A DNA stretch of 64,000 nt from positions 1-64,000 of the forward strand of contig NZ_LGRA01000005.1 of NCBI RefSeq assembly GCF_003116095.1. Reading direction: 5' to 3'. This stretch comes from Azospirillum sp. TSO35-2. Its GTDB lineage: Bacteria > Pseudomonadota > Alphaproteobacteria > Azospirillales > Azospirillaceae. The notes under the pieces were generated by a model. That model saw only the letters and a program-made list of their open reading frames with translations. It made no database searches and was not told the DNA's origin. Positions 8,840-17,879 of this stretch are shown piece after piece. Position 1 is the stretch's first letter. The number at the start of each line of letters is the position of its first letter. Both the position numbers and the translations under genes were made by a program.

Positions 8840-9970
8840 TCAGCGGGCAGGGCTGTGCAGGCCGATCAAGGATTTCCACTCCAGCACCCGGTTCTCCCAC
8901 CGGTAGTTGGCGGTGAACACGCGCCGCTGGTGCCGGAGCGCGGTGGCCAGACCATCGGCGCCGTCGCGCCAAGCCTTGATCTCGCGGACCAGAGCGGCGG
9001 TGAAGGCCTCCTCGAAGGCGGCCATGTCATCGCCATAGGGGATGATGGTCGCAAAGCCGGCCGTGCTCTCCGGCAGCGCGCCGCGGTCCGTGCACAGCAG
9101 GCTGCACCCGGCGGCGAGCGCCTCGATGGGGGCGATGCCCGAGGTTTCCTCGAAGCCGGTGGGGTAGGCGACGATGGCCGTGTTCAGCAGCCTGTCCGAC
9201 AGGCGGGAGTGATGGAGCGGGCCGCGATACTCCGCGCCCTCGACATCCATGCCGCTGAGGAGGCGGTTGTAAGGGTCGTTCTCCTGCGAGACGCCGTAGA
9301 TCGACTGCCCGGAATACACGGCCAGCGTCGCGGTCGGGCATTCGGACCGCACCCTTGGCCAAATCTTCAGCAGGGTTTCCAGACCGCGCGTCGGTGCCGA
9401 GACGTAGGCGACCTCCAGAGCCGCCCGCTTGGCGTCGAACAGGCCCGCCTCATCCCCGGTTTCCCGGATGACGAACGGGTTGCAAGCGTTTCGGATGACA
9501 TGGCAGCGCTCCGGAGGGATGGTGTCCTTGAACAGCCTCATGAAGACCAACCTCTGCCATTCGCTGACGAAGACGATGCCGTCGGCGGAGCGCGCGTGAT
9601 CGGTATCCAGATAATGAGCCAGGCAGTTCAGATCGTGGAACCGCACGTTGTGCTGAATGTGGACCCAGAGAAAGACAGGGGTGTTCTTGAGCACCGCCTT
9701 CACCGCGGTCACGTTGTCGGCGTTGTTGCTGATGATGACGGCGTCGAGGTCGGCCAAATCGGCGACCGACACTTGGCCGCAGTCAAGGATCCTGACACCG
9801 CTCCGGCGGATCCCGGTCTTGCCGGCGATCGCCAGAAGGACCTGATGATTCTCCGCGGCGAGGCAATCGCACAGATAGAGGACCGACGACGCGATGCCCC
9901 CCATCCCTTCCGTGTCTGAATACTCATCGCCCGCCTTCGTCAGCCGGGAGTCGATAACGAGGATCTTCAT
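8840..9970 (-). CDS. Glycosyltransferase family 4 (GT-B fold)
   Basis: 376 residues. An N-terminal Rossmann start (MKILVIDSRLT) with a GMGGIASSV loop is followed by a C-terminal donor-binding domain with the EX7E motif at E275/E283 (EETSGIAPIEA), typical of retaining GT4 enzymes. Middle segments VHIQHNVRFHD and FVSEWQR are the usual acceptor-domain landmarks. No signal peptide. It is a single minus-strand gene, divergent from the TPR-GT at 10276 across a 305-bp gap. Sugar donor unknown. Confidence 0.85.
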   Translation of the reverse strand: MKILVIDSRLTKAGDEYSDTEGMGGIASSVLYLCDCLAAENHQVLLAIAGKTGIRRSGVRILDCGQVSVADLADLDAVIISNNADNVTAVKAVLKNTPVFLWVHIQHNVRFHDLNCLAHYLDTDHARSADGIVFVSEWQRLVFMRLFKDTIPPERCHVIRNACNPFVIRETGDEAGLFDAKRAALEVAYVSAPTRGLETLLKIWPRVRSECPTATLAVYSGQSIYGVSQENDPYNRLLSGMDVEGAEYRGPLHHSRLSDRLLNTAIVAYPTGFEETSGIAPIEALAAGCSLLCTDRGALPESTAGFATIIPYGDDMAAFEEAFTAALVREIKAWRDGADGLATALRHQRRVFTANYRWENRVLEWKSLIGLHSPAR

Positions 9971-10275
9971 GGGTCGGAGGCCTTTCCGGAAGGGCGTGTC
10001 GCAACTCCCGCGTCGGATCGCGGATCAATGCTGTGCCGGTCGCTTTCTGCCGATCGCTTTTGCCACGACTCCGGGGTGTGCGGAAGAGCGGAGGCGCCCG
10101 GACGCTGCCGTCAGGGCGCCTCCGCTGGGGGGAGGGGCCTCAATTGACCGGTGGAACTGGCCCGTGCTATGCCGCCAACCGATGGGAAATCGGGCGGGAA
10201 GTCCGGTTTTCCCAGCCTTTCCGTCGCGTGCAGACGTCTCGCCCGCGGTGCCAACCCTTTTTTCAAGAACACGCC
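9971..10275. other. Divergent intergenic region with a strong inverted repeat
   Basis: This 305-bp gap between divergent glycosyltransferase genes should hold both promoters, but I see no convincing -35/-10 pair. A perfect 12-bp inverted repeat (10088-10099 with 10114-10125, 14-nt loop) lies in the middle. It lacks a T-tract on either side, so it is not a simple intrinsic terminator. Confidence 0.6.
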
Positions 10276-12093
10276 ATGGCACAAGACACCACGCGCGCCA
10301 TCGAGCATTACCGGGCTGGCCGCCGCGACGACGCCCTGGCCGAGGCCGAGGCGGTGCTGCAGGGCGCGCCCGATGATTGCCGCGCGCTGAATCTGGCCGG
10401 GGCCATCCTGTTCGAGCTTGGGCGCCTGGACGAGGCGCAGGACCGGTTGTCGCGGCTGGTGGCGCTCGATCCGCTGTTCGCTCAGGGCCGCATCAATCTG
10501 GGGGTGGTGCAGCAGATGCGCGGCGCCCCGGCCGAGGCGGTCGCCCAGCTCCGCGTCGCCGCCCTGCTGATGCCCGACCGGCTGGAGGTGCAGAGCCGGC
10601 TGGGCAGCCTTTTGCATGGTGTGGGCGACCATGACGCGGCGGGGCGCCACCTGGGCCGGGCCGCCCGGCTCGCCCCGGCCGACCCCGACCATCTGGTGCT
10701 GCTGGCGGTGTCGCTGCTGTCGAGCGGCGCCCACGCCGAAGCGATCGCGGCGCTGACCACCGTGCTGGCGCTGCGGCCCGACCATGGTGACGCCCGCAGC
10801 CATCTGGCCGCGGCCTGGCTGTCGCTCGGCCGGCCGGACCGGGCGGAGGCGGCGCTTCAGGCGCCCAGCACCGGAGTTCCGGAGGGGGACGCCGCGCACA
10901 CGCTGGCCCGTGCCCAACTCTATCGGCGGATCGCCGGGGATGCCGCCGCTCCGCAGGTGCCGGACGGGCTGGTGGTCCGCGCGCCCTTCTCGGTGCTGTC
11001 GGGCTATGGCGACTTCGCCCAGCATTTCGTGCGCAGCCTGATGGAGCGCGGGACGACGCTGCGGCTGGTCGGGCTGAAGGCCGACGAGAGCTGGCGGCCA
11101 AGTTTCGGCGATCCGATCCTGCGGGCGGCGTCGGCCCGGCTGGGCGACCCGGTGCGGCCGCGGCTGGCGCTGAGCGTCCTCACCCCGCCGCTGGTCGAGC
11201 CGATCCCCGGCGTGCCGACGGTCAACTATACCATGTTCGAGGGGCCGCGCATCCCGGCGAGCTGGGTCGCCTGCAACCGGGCGCATGATCTGGTGATCGT
11301 GCCGACCGAGTCCTCGCGGCTGGCCTGGATCGCCTCCGGCCACCCGGAGGACCGCATCCGCGTCTGCCCGCCCGGCATCGCCCCCAACCCGGCCGACGCG
11401 GTGCCGGAGATGCCGGTGATCCCCGGCCCGCGCGGCCGGGCGGTGATGGACCACCGGGTGCGCGTCCTCAACATCTCCGACTTCATCGCGCGCAAGAACC
11501 TGGATGGGCTGTTGCGGGTCTGGCTGCGGGCCACCCGGGCCGACGACGACGCGATCCTGGTCCTGAAGGTGGGCAAGGGCGGTCGGACGCTGGCCCGCGA
11601 CGTTGGCCGGCTGGTCGAGCAGAGTGCCCGCGCCACCGGCCGCCGGCTGGAGGAGGCCGCACCCATCGTCCTGCTCCCCCATCGCTACGACGAACGCAGC
11701 ATCGCCGCCCTCTACGCCATGGCCACCCATTACCTCAGCCTCTCGCACGGCGAGGGTTGGGACCTGCCGATCACCCGGGCGGGCTGTCTGGGGGCTGGGC
11801 TGATCGCGCCCTGCCACAGCGCCTACACCACCTATCTGGACGACCGCGTCGCCCACCTGATCCCCTGTACCACCGGCCCGGCGCTGATGCCCTACAGCGA
11901 TGTCCACTACCCGCCCTTCCACGGGCTGGACTGGTGGCATCCGGACGAGGACGCGGCGGCCGACATCCTGTCCCGCGTCATCCGCGACCCCGACGGTGAG
12001 CGACGCGACGCCGCCCGCCACCTGATGGACAACTTCACCTGGGACGCCGCGGCGCGCCGCCTGCTCGACGCGCTGGATGGGGTGGGGCGCTAA
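10276..12093 (+). CDS. TPR - glycosyltransferase (GT-B) fusion protein
   Basis: 605 residues. Residues 1 to about 230 are tetratricopeptide repeats (AIEHYRAGRRDDALAEAEAVL, AGAILFELGRLDEAQDRL). The rest is a GT-B glycosyltransferase with NYTMFEG, VPTESSRLAW, the donor-domain start VLNISDFIARKNLDGLL and a LSHGEGWDLP loop; the usual second Glu of EX7E appears to be replaced (Arg). The ATG at 10276 was chosen over an in-frame start 81 codons upstream because the intervening sequence has no TPR or other domain character. TPR-GT fusions recur several times in this island. Donor and acceptor unknown. Confidence 0.8.
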   Translation: MAQDTTRAIEHYRAGRRDDALAEAEAVLQGAPDDCRALNLAGAILFELGRLDEAQDRLSRLVALDPLFAQGRINLGVVQQMRGAPAEAVAQLRVAALLMPDRLEVQSRLGSLLHGVGDHDAAGRHLGRAARLAPADPDHLVLLAVSLLSSGAHAEAIAALTTVLALRPDHGDARSHLAAAWLSLGRPDRAEAALQAPSTGVPEGDAAHTLARAQLYRRIAGDAAAPQVPDGLVVRAPFSVLSGYGDFAQHFVRSLMERGTTLRLVGLKADESWRPSFGDPILRAASARLGDPVRPRLALSVLTPPLVEPIPGVPTVNYTMFEGPRIPASWVACNRAHDLVIVPTESSRLAWIASGHPEDRIRVCPPGIAPNPADAVPEMPVIPGPRGRAVMDHRVRVLNISDFIARKNLDGLLRVWLRATRADDDAILVLKVGKGGRTLARDVGRLVEQSARATGRRLEEAAPIVLLPHRYDERSIAALYAMATHYLSLSHGEGWDLPITRAGCLGAGLIAPCHSAYTTYLDDRVAHLIPCTTGPALMPYSDVHYPPFHGLDWWHPDEDAAADILSRVIRDPDGERRDAARHLMDNFTWDAAARRLLDALDGVGR

Positions 12094-12192
12094 TCTTCTC
12101 ATCGAGGACGACGCGGTGGCCGTGCAGGGTCAGGTGCGGGCGGATGCCGTCGGTCCGCACGCTGCGCAGGCGGGGACAGCAGGACCAATCAT

Positions 12193-12227
12193 GCCGGCAC
12201 CGCTCCCTCTTCCGTCCCGGTGCCGGC
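12193..12227. repeat. Inverted repeat between convergent genes
   Basis: A perfect 10-bp stem (12193-12202 with 12218-12227) with a 15-nt loop lies in the 142-bp gap between the ends of two convergent glycosyltransferase genes. Its position suggests transcription termination, but there is no T-run. Confidence 0.45.
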
Positions 12228-12235
12228 TGGCCGCC

Positions 12236-13417
12236 TCATTGCGTGGCGTCGACGAAAGACTCCGCGAAGGCGCGCCAGGTCCGCTCGGTGCGGATGAAGG
12301 TCTTCGCGCGGGCGGCGCGGGCCTGGGCGGCGCTGCGGTCGGCGTGGAGGCGCTCCAGCGCCTCCACCAGCTCGTCGACCGAGGACTCGCCCCAGCCGAA
12401 GCGGCTGCCGTCGCGGTCGGCCACCGGCATCTGGTGATCGAGCGTCAGGCACAGATCGTCGCCCTGGGTCGGGCTCTTCAGCAGATCGCGGTGGCCGGTG
12501 TTGTTGGACAGCACCACCGGCACGCCGCAGGCCATCGCCTCCATGGCGACCAGGTTGGTGGCGCCCTCGCAGCGGTTGGGGAAGAGCGCGGCGTCGCAGT
12601 CGGCCAGCACCCCGGCGATCTGGTTGCGGCCGAGGAAGCCGAGGTCGAGGAAGCCCTCCTCGTCGGCGCCGTTCTCCAGCGCCCAGGTCTTCACGTCGAC
12701 CATCCGGTTGGGCAGGATGCGCGGCGGCTTCGGCGCCAGCGGCGATTCCGCCATGGTCATGCCGACCTCCGGCCAGGCGTTCTGCCAGGCGGTGACCAGC
12801 AGCGCGTCGGGATGGCGTTGGCGGAAGCGCAGGAAGGCGGCCAGCACGATGTCCTGGCCCTTGCGGAACTCCAGCTTGCCGCCGGAGAAGACGACGAAGC
12901 GGTCGCCGAAGCGCCCACTGGGGGCGGCCTCCACCATCTCGGTCAGATCGATGCCCTGGAAGGCGAGGCCGACATTGTCGAAGCCCCAGATCTCCAGCAG
13001 CTGCTTGTTGTAGGTGGAATGCACGACGATGCGGTCGTACTGGCGGGCGCGGGCCATCACCTCGGGCGTGAAGCGGGTGTCCTCGTAGGCGATGACGCCG
13101 ACGTTGCGGCGGCCGCGGAAGCGGGACGACGGGTCGCCGGCGGCGAAGCCGTTGCCGAGAGCGTGCAGCACGTCGAATTCCTTCAGCAGCAGCATGTGGC
13201 CCTTGGCGTTGTCCGCCATGGCGATGATCTGCTGGCAGGGGCCTTCCAGCGACTGGAGCTTGGCGCGGTTCTCCGGGCGCAGGGTCCCCATCAGCGGCCG
13301 TTCCAGCAGCAGGGGCGGCTTGCCCTGATCGGCGAGGTACAGCGCGGTGTGGACGCCCACCAGTCCCCAGCCGTGGACCTCGGTGAGCTGCCAAGTGAAA
13401 GCCAAGTTCGGAAGCAT
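12236..13417 (-). CDS. Glycosyltransferase family 4
   Basis: 393 residues from the ATG at 13417. Recognisable GT-B features: an acceptor domain with an HGWGLVGVH loop, VGVIAYEDTRF and VVHSTYNKQLL; a donor domain beginning FVVFSGGKLEFRKGQD; and an EX7E-like region CEGATNLVAMEAMACGVPVV. An upstream in-frame start at 13603 would add 62 Arg/Pro-rich residues without domain character and would overlap the divergent fcl gene, so it was not used. Donor sugar unknown; the position next to GDP-fucose synthase is suggestive only. Confidence 0.85.
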   Translation of the reverse strand: MLPNLAFTWQLTEVHGWGLVGVHTALYLADQGKPPLLLERPLMGTLRPENRAKLQSLEGPCQQIIAMADNAKGHMLLLKEFDVLHALGNGFAAGDPSSRFRGRRNVGVIAYEDTRFTPEVMARARQYDRIVVHSTYNKQLLEIWGFDNVGLAFQGIDLTEMVEAAPSGRFGDRFVVFSGGKLEFRKGQDIVLAAFLRFRQRHPDALLVTAWQNAWPEVGMTMAESPLAPKPPRILPNRMVDVKTWALENGADEEGFLDLGFLGRNQIAGVLADCDAALFPNRCEGATNLVAMEAMACGVPVVLSNNTGHRDLLKSPTQGDDLCLTLDHQMPVADRDGSRFGWGESSVDELVEALERLHADRSAAQARAARAKTFIRTERTWRAFAESFVDATQ

Positions 13418-13578
13418 ATCGAAAACCCTGTTCTGGCGGGCCGGTCCGACCGGGTGGCGGGCGCGGGTGGACGATCCCGCGCCGGTGGCCGGTTTGTCAA
13501 GTTGGGCCGCCGGCTTGTCACGCCGCTCCGCCGGCCCGGCCCGGCCGGGCGGAGCGGACTGGATTTGCCGAAACCCAG

Positions 13579-14589
13579 ATGCTAGGACAGGACGGCTTTT
13601 CATTTGAGATGGTGCGGCAGGTGCGGACGGAAGCGCTTTTCCCCGTGGAGGGCAAACGGGTCTGGGTGGCCGGACATCGCGGGATGGCCGGCGCCGCCGT
13701 CGTGCGGCGGCTGGAGCGCGAGCCCTGCGAGCTGATCACCGTCGGCCGCGACCGCGTTGACCTGCGCCGCCAATCGCACGTCGAGGACTGGATGGCCGAG
13801 GCGAAGCCCGATCTGGTCTTCGTCGCCGCCGCCACCGTGGGCGGCATCCTCGCCAACTCCACCCGGCCGGCCGAGTTCCTTTACGACAACCTGGCGATCG
13901 AGACCAACATCATCCACGGCGCCTACCGGGCGGGCGTGAGCAAGCTGGTCTTCCTGGGCTCGTCCTGCATCTACCCGCGTCTGGCCGAGCAGCCGATGCG
14001 CGAGGACGCGCTGCTGACCGGCCCGCTGGAGCCGACCAACGAGTGGTACGCGATCGCCAAGATCGCCGGCATCAAGCTGTGCCAGGCCTACCGCCGCCAG
14101 TATGGCTGCGACTTCATCGCGGCGATGCCGACCAACCTCTACGGCCTGAACGACAATTTCGATCTCCAAGGCGGCCATGTCGCCGCGGCCCTGCTGGCCA
14201 AGATCCACCGCGCCAAGACCGAGGGGCTGCCCTTCGTCGAGCTGTGGGGCACCGGCGCGCCCAAGCGCGAGTTCCTGTTCGCCGACGATCTGGCCGACGG
14301 GCTGGTCTTCCTGGCCCGGCATTACTCGGACGAGCCGCACGTCAATGTCGGCACCGGGATCGAGGTGTCGATCCGGGAACTGGCCGAGCTGATCCGCGAC
14401 GTCGTCGGCTATGAGGGCGACTTCCGTTACGATACCTCCAAGCCGGACGGCAGCCCGCGCAAGCTGATGGACGTCAGCCGGATGAGCGCGATGGGCTGGA
14501 CCGCGCCCACCAGCCTGCGCGACGGCTTCGCCGCCACCTACCGCTGGTTCCTGGAGACGGCCGACCGTGGGGGGCTGCGCGGGCTGTAA
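13579..14589 (+). CDS. fcl: GDP-L-fucose synthase (GDP-4-keto-6-deoxymannose 3,5-epimerase/4-reductase)
   Basis: Converts the Gmd product to GDP-L-fucose with NADPH. Family landmarks in order: VWVAGHRGMAGAAVVRRL (nucleotide binding), AAATVGGI, FLGSSCIYPR, YAIAKIAGIKLCQ (YxxxK), MPTNLYGLNDNFD, the R-EFLFADDLA segment and the C-terminal SPRKLMDVSR. The 336-residue length is slightly above the usual 310-325, and the ATG at 13609 is a possible alternative start. Together with gmd at 3.8-4.9 kb it completes GDP-L-fucose synthesis in the window. Confidence 0.95.
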   Translation: MLGQDGFSFEMVRQVRTEALFPVEGKRVWVAGHRGMAGAAVVRRLEREPCELITVGRDRVDLRRQSHVEDWMAEAKPDLVFVAAATVGGILANSTRPAEFLYDNLAIETNIIHGAYRAGVSKLVFLGSSCIYPRLAEQPMREDALLTGPLEPTNEWYAIAKIAGIKLCQAYRRQYGCDFIAAMPTNLYGLNDNFDLQGGHVAAALLAKIHRAKTEGLPFVELWGTGAPKREFLFADDLADGLVFLARHYSDEPHVNVGTGIEVSIRELAELIRDVVGYEGDFRYDTSKPDGSPRKLMDVSRMSAMGWTAPTSLRDGFAATYRWFLETADRGGLRGL

Positions 14590-14618
14590 GGCGCGGGGCC
14601 TTATGGCGGCTGTAAGGT

Positions 14619-14634
14619 GGGGCCTTGCGGCCCC
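14619..14634. terminator. Short GC hairpin between convergent genes
   Basis: A 6-bp GC-only stem with a TTGC loop lies between the end of fcl and the end of the FkbM methyltransferase. It has no T-tract and is weak as a terminator. The fcl stop region is partly duplicated just upstream (ggctgtaagg at 14582 and again at 14607). Confidence 0.35.
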
Positions 14635-14639
14635 CGGGC

Positions 14640-15503
14640 TCACAGGACGGGTTCGTGGTGTTCCGTCGGCCAGCCGGCGCTCACGTCCTCCGGCGTGCTG
14701 AACAGCAGGTTCAGGAAATAGCGCGACTGGATCGACGTGCCGGGCGGGATCAGCTTGGGCAGCGACCCGTCACGCTGCAGCAGGAAGGCCGAATAGCCGC
14801 ACCCTTCCATGAGGGACCGCAGGCTGGCCTGTGAGCACCCCATCCGCTCCAGCCCGAACTCATGCAGCTCGGCGATGACGTAGGGCACCGTGTGGTCCCG
14901 GATCAGGGCGCCGGCGCCTTCCAGGATGCGCTGCTCGGCCCCTTCGGTGTCGATCTTGATCAGCCGGGGCGTGGGGAGGCCGGCCTCGGCGACGGCCTTT
15001 TCCAGGGTGGTCGCCTGCAGCGTGTGGGCGACCGGGTTTTCGCGCGACCGCCGGTTGGACGGATAGTGCCCGGGATCCCACAGGGCGTTGCCGCCGCTGT
15101 CGTCGCTGTTGATGAAGAAGCTGACCGGCCCCTCGCGGTCGGTGGCGGGGCGGTCGGAGACCGTCACATGGTCGAAGCGGTTGAGCGCGACGTTGGCCCT
15201 CAGCCGGGGCAGGTTGTTGGCCCCCGGCTCAATGCCGAGCACCCGTCCCGACGGCCCGGTGAGGGCGCCGAGCAGGACTGTGAAGAAGCCCGCGTTCGCG
15301 CCGACGTCGACCGCGCAGTCGCCGTCCCGGACCAGACGGATCAGCGCCAGCGACACGTCGGGCTCGTAGAAGCGGCCGTTGCGAACGCAGTCGCCGATCG
15401 TCCTCTCGTTGCTGAATCGCTCGTCGAGGTCGAGGGCGATCCGCAGCACCCGGTCGCCGGTCGGTCGATCCGGCAGATCCAGCGTGATGGTGATGACCGG
15501 CAT
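14640..15503 (-). CDS. FkbM-family SAM-dependent methyltransferase
   Basis: 287 residues from the ATG at 15503, which has a clear SD (AGGAG) about 8 nt upstream. FkbM landmarks: DVGANAGFFTVLLG (SAM motif I), GIEPGANN, LIKIDTEGAE and VIAELHE. Such enzymes methylate sugar hydroxyls in exopolysaccharide, O-antigen and glycoprotein pathways. The open frame continues upstream, but that extension would run into the TPR-GT41 gene. It sits 113 bp after that gene on the same strand and may be cotranscribed with it. Confidence 0.85.
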   Translation of the reverse strand: MPVITITLDLPDRPTGDRVLRIALDLDERFSNERTIGDCVRNGRFYEPDVSLALIRLVRDGDCAVDVGANAGFFTVLLGALTGPSGRVLGIEPGANNLPRLRANVALNRFDHVTVSDRPATDREGPVSFFINSDDSGGNALWDPGHYPSNRRSRENPVAHTLQATTLEKAVAEAGLPTPRLIKIDTEGAEQRILEGAGALIRDHTVPYVIAELHEFGLERMGCSQASLRSLMEGCGYSAFLLQRDGSLPKLIPPGTSIQSRYFLNLLFSTPEDVSAGWPTEHHEPVL

Positions 15504-15616
15504 GGACGGCGCTCCTGCGGGGATGGCGGGCGGTCGCCCGCCCACCTCTTCATACAGGGCGGTCTCCGCATCGGTAAATGCATCTTCTAGGTTTCCGGAG
15601 ACGCCATCCGTCGCGC

Positions 15617-17572
15617 TCAGATGGTGGAGCGTGCCGTCCAATCGCGCCACATGGTGCGGTAGGCCGCCTCGACGCCGCGGGCGAAGCCCTGGTAGTCGGT
15701 CAGCGGGGCGGCGTCCAGCCGGTCGCGCATGCTCCGCCGCAGGGCGGACAGCCGCTCCGGATCGCCGGCGAGATCCACCGCCGTGGCGATGTAGCCGGCC
15801 TCGTCGGCGGCGATCAGGTCGGTCAGGCCGCAATGGGTCAGCAGGCTGGCGCCGACGCGGGAGACGTGGGTGTTCCCCGCCACCGTCACCACCGGCACGC
15901 CCATCCACAGCGCCTCGCAGGTGGTGGTGGTGCCGTTGTAGGGGAAGGGATCGAGGGCGATGTCGATGCGGTCGTAGGCGCGCAGATGCCCGTCGGCGGC
16001 GTGGATGCGGGCCAGCAGGTCGATGCGGCCGGCGGCGATGCCGTGCTGGACGAAGCTGTTGCGGTAGCGGTTGCGCGTCTCCTTGTCGCCCATCTGGGCG
16101 CTCTTGATGATCAGACGCGATCCCGGCACGCGCGTCAGGATCTCCGACCAGACGCGGACCACCTCCGCCGTCACCTTGGAGGTGTTGTTGAAGGAGCCGA
16201 AGGTGATGTGGCCGTTGGCGCGCGACGGCGGCTCGGCCGGCGGCGCCACGTCGACCGGTGGCCGGTAGCTGTGGAAGCCATGGGGCAGGCGGACGATGCG
16301 CTCCACGCTCAGCCGGTCGGCGACGCCCTCAGGATCGGCGATGGCATCGCTCAGCCGCCAGTCGATCGCCCGCATGCCAGTGGTGTCGGGGTATCCCAGC
16401 CAAGTGACCTGGACCGGGGCCGGCTTGCGGGCGAACAGCGTCAGCCGGTTGCCCGCGGTGTGGCCGGTCAGGTCGACCAGGATGTCGATGCCGTCCTGTT
16501 CGATCAAGGCGGCGGCGCGGGCGTCGTCCACCCCGACCAGCGAGCGCCAGCCGCTCGCCAGCCCCTTCAGCCGTTCGGTGACGACGTCGGTGCGGGTGGC
16601 GGCGTGGTAGCAGAAGACCTCGAAGCCGCTGCGGTCGTGCGCGCGGATCAGCGGCTCGGCGAAGAAGGCGACGGAATGGGCGCAGAAGTCGGGCGAGACG
16701 TAGCCGACGCGCAGCCGCCGGTCCGGGTCGCGCGGGTTCGCGTGCGGCTTGCCGGCGGGCAGCAGCGGGTCGGTGTGGCGCTGCCCCCAGACCGCGTGCG
16801 CCTTGAAGATGGTCTCGGCTGGGACCGCCGGGGTGTAGTGCAGCGCCAGCAGCAGGTTGGAGTGCATCAGGGCGTGGTTGGGATGGGCCTCCAGCCCCTT
16901 CTGGAAGACGGCGATCGCCTCCTCGATGCGGCCCATCTCCTTCAGCGTCTCGCCCAGATTGTTCCAGGCCTCGGCCGAGGCCGGGTTGGCCTTCAGCGCG
17001 GCGACGAAGCATTCGCCCGCCCGGCTGAGCTCGACGGCGCCCTTGTGCAGGTCGCCCAGGTTGCACAGCGCCTCCGCCATGTTGGGCTTGAGGCGCAGCG
17101 CCTCGCCGTAGCCAGCCTTGGCGCCGTCGCGGTCACCGCGGTTGCGCAGGATGTTGGCGAGGTTGAAGTGGGCTTCGGCGTAGTCGGGCTTGAGCGTGAT
17201 AGCGGTGCGCAACGCCGCCTCCGCCTCCGCCGCGCGGCCCATGTCGAGCAGCAGGCAGCCGTGGTTGCTGTGGACAAAGGGGTCGGTGGCGTTGCGGGTC
17301 AGCGCCCGGCGGTAGCAGCCCAGCGCCTCCTCCCAGTCGCCGCGGGCGCGCAGGATGATGGCGAGGTTGTTGTTGGCGTTGGGGTGTCCCGGATCGGCGG
17401 TCAGCACGGCGCGGTAGCCGGCCTCCGCCTCGGCGGTCCGGCCGGCCCGGTGCAGGGTCAGCGCCTGGCCGAACGCGGCCTCGGCCGACGCCGCGCCCGG
17501 CACCGGCCGGACGGGAAGGGCCGGGGCTGCCGGGCGCTTGGCTTTGGTCGGCTTGCGTGAAGACTTTTTCAT
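15617..17572 (-). CDS. TPR - GT41 (SPINDLY/OGT-like) glycosyltransferase
   Basis: 651 residues from the ATG at 17572; in-frame starts at 17662 and 17707 are possible but neither has a better SD. The basic N terminus (MKKSSRKPTKAKR) leads into seven or eight tetratricopeptide repeats. The C-terminal half is a GT41 catalytic domain: LRVGYVSPDFCAHSV, ILVDLTGHTAGNR, PVQVTWLGYPDTTG, ITFGSFNNTSKV, DIALDPFPYNGTTTTCEALWMGVPVV. GT41 enzymes put GlcNAc, glucose or similar sugars on protein Ser/Thr (OGT) or Asn (HMW1C-like). The gene is divergent from the type I secretion operon, so a secreted substrate is a plausible target. Confidence 0.9.
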   Translation of the reverse strand: MKKSSRKPTKAKRPAAPALPVRPVPGAASAEAAFGQALTLHRAGRTAEAEAGYRAVLTADPGHPNANNNLAIILRARGDWEEALGCYRRALTRNATDPFVHSNHGCLLLDMGRAAEAEAALRTAITLKPDYAEAHFNLANILRNRGDRDGAKAGYGEALRLKPNMAEALCNLGDLHKGAVELSRAGECFVAALKANPASAEAWNNLGETLKEMGRIEEAIAVFQKGLEAHPNHALMHSNLLLALHYTPAVPAETIFKAHAVWGQRHTDPLLPAGKPHANPRDPDRRLRVGYVSPDFCAHSVAFFAEPLIRAHDRSGFEVFCYHAATRTDVVTERLKGLASGWRSLVGVDDARAAALIEQDGIDILVDLTGHTAGNRLTLFARKPAPVQVTWLGYPDTTGMRAIDWRLSDAIADPEGVADRLSVERIVRLPHGFHSYRPPVDVAPPAEPPSRANGHITFGSFNNTSKVTAEVVRVWSEILTRVPGSRLIIKSAQMGDKETRNRYRNSFVQHGIAAGRIDLLARIHAADGHLRAYDRIDIALDPFPYNGTTTTCEALWMGVPVVTVAGNTHVSRVGASLLTHCGLTDLIAADEAGYIATAVDLAGDPERLSALRRSMRDRLDAAPLTDYQGFARGVEAAYRTMWRDWTARSTI

Positions 17573-17879
17573 CGGGACCGCCCGCTTGGCTTTGTGCCGT
17601 TCCGTCGAGGAGTTCGTCGAAGGGGTCGATAGCAACGACCGTGCCGTGTCCGCAAGCGGCATATCGCCCACCGGGCCGATTCGGGACAGATGACTTGCCG
17701 CTGTCACGCCACTTCTGCTATTTCAGCGGTACCGCGTGAGTAGGCATCGTCCGCCGGATCGTACACACACGCCCCGTCGCGCACCCGGTATGGAGCGCAT
17801 GGTCGATCGAGACCGGGTGACCGAACGGTATGCAGACCTTGCTTTCGCGACGCTTTTTTCATCCTCTACGGCGGATCCC

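Noticed and set aside
10111..12102. A 663-codon minus-strand frame opposite the TPR-GT gene at 10276
   Set aside because: Shadow of a gene with strong TPR and GT features; the product has no domain pattern.
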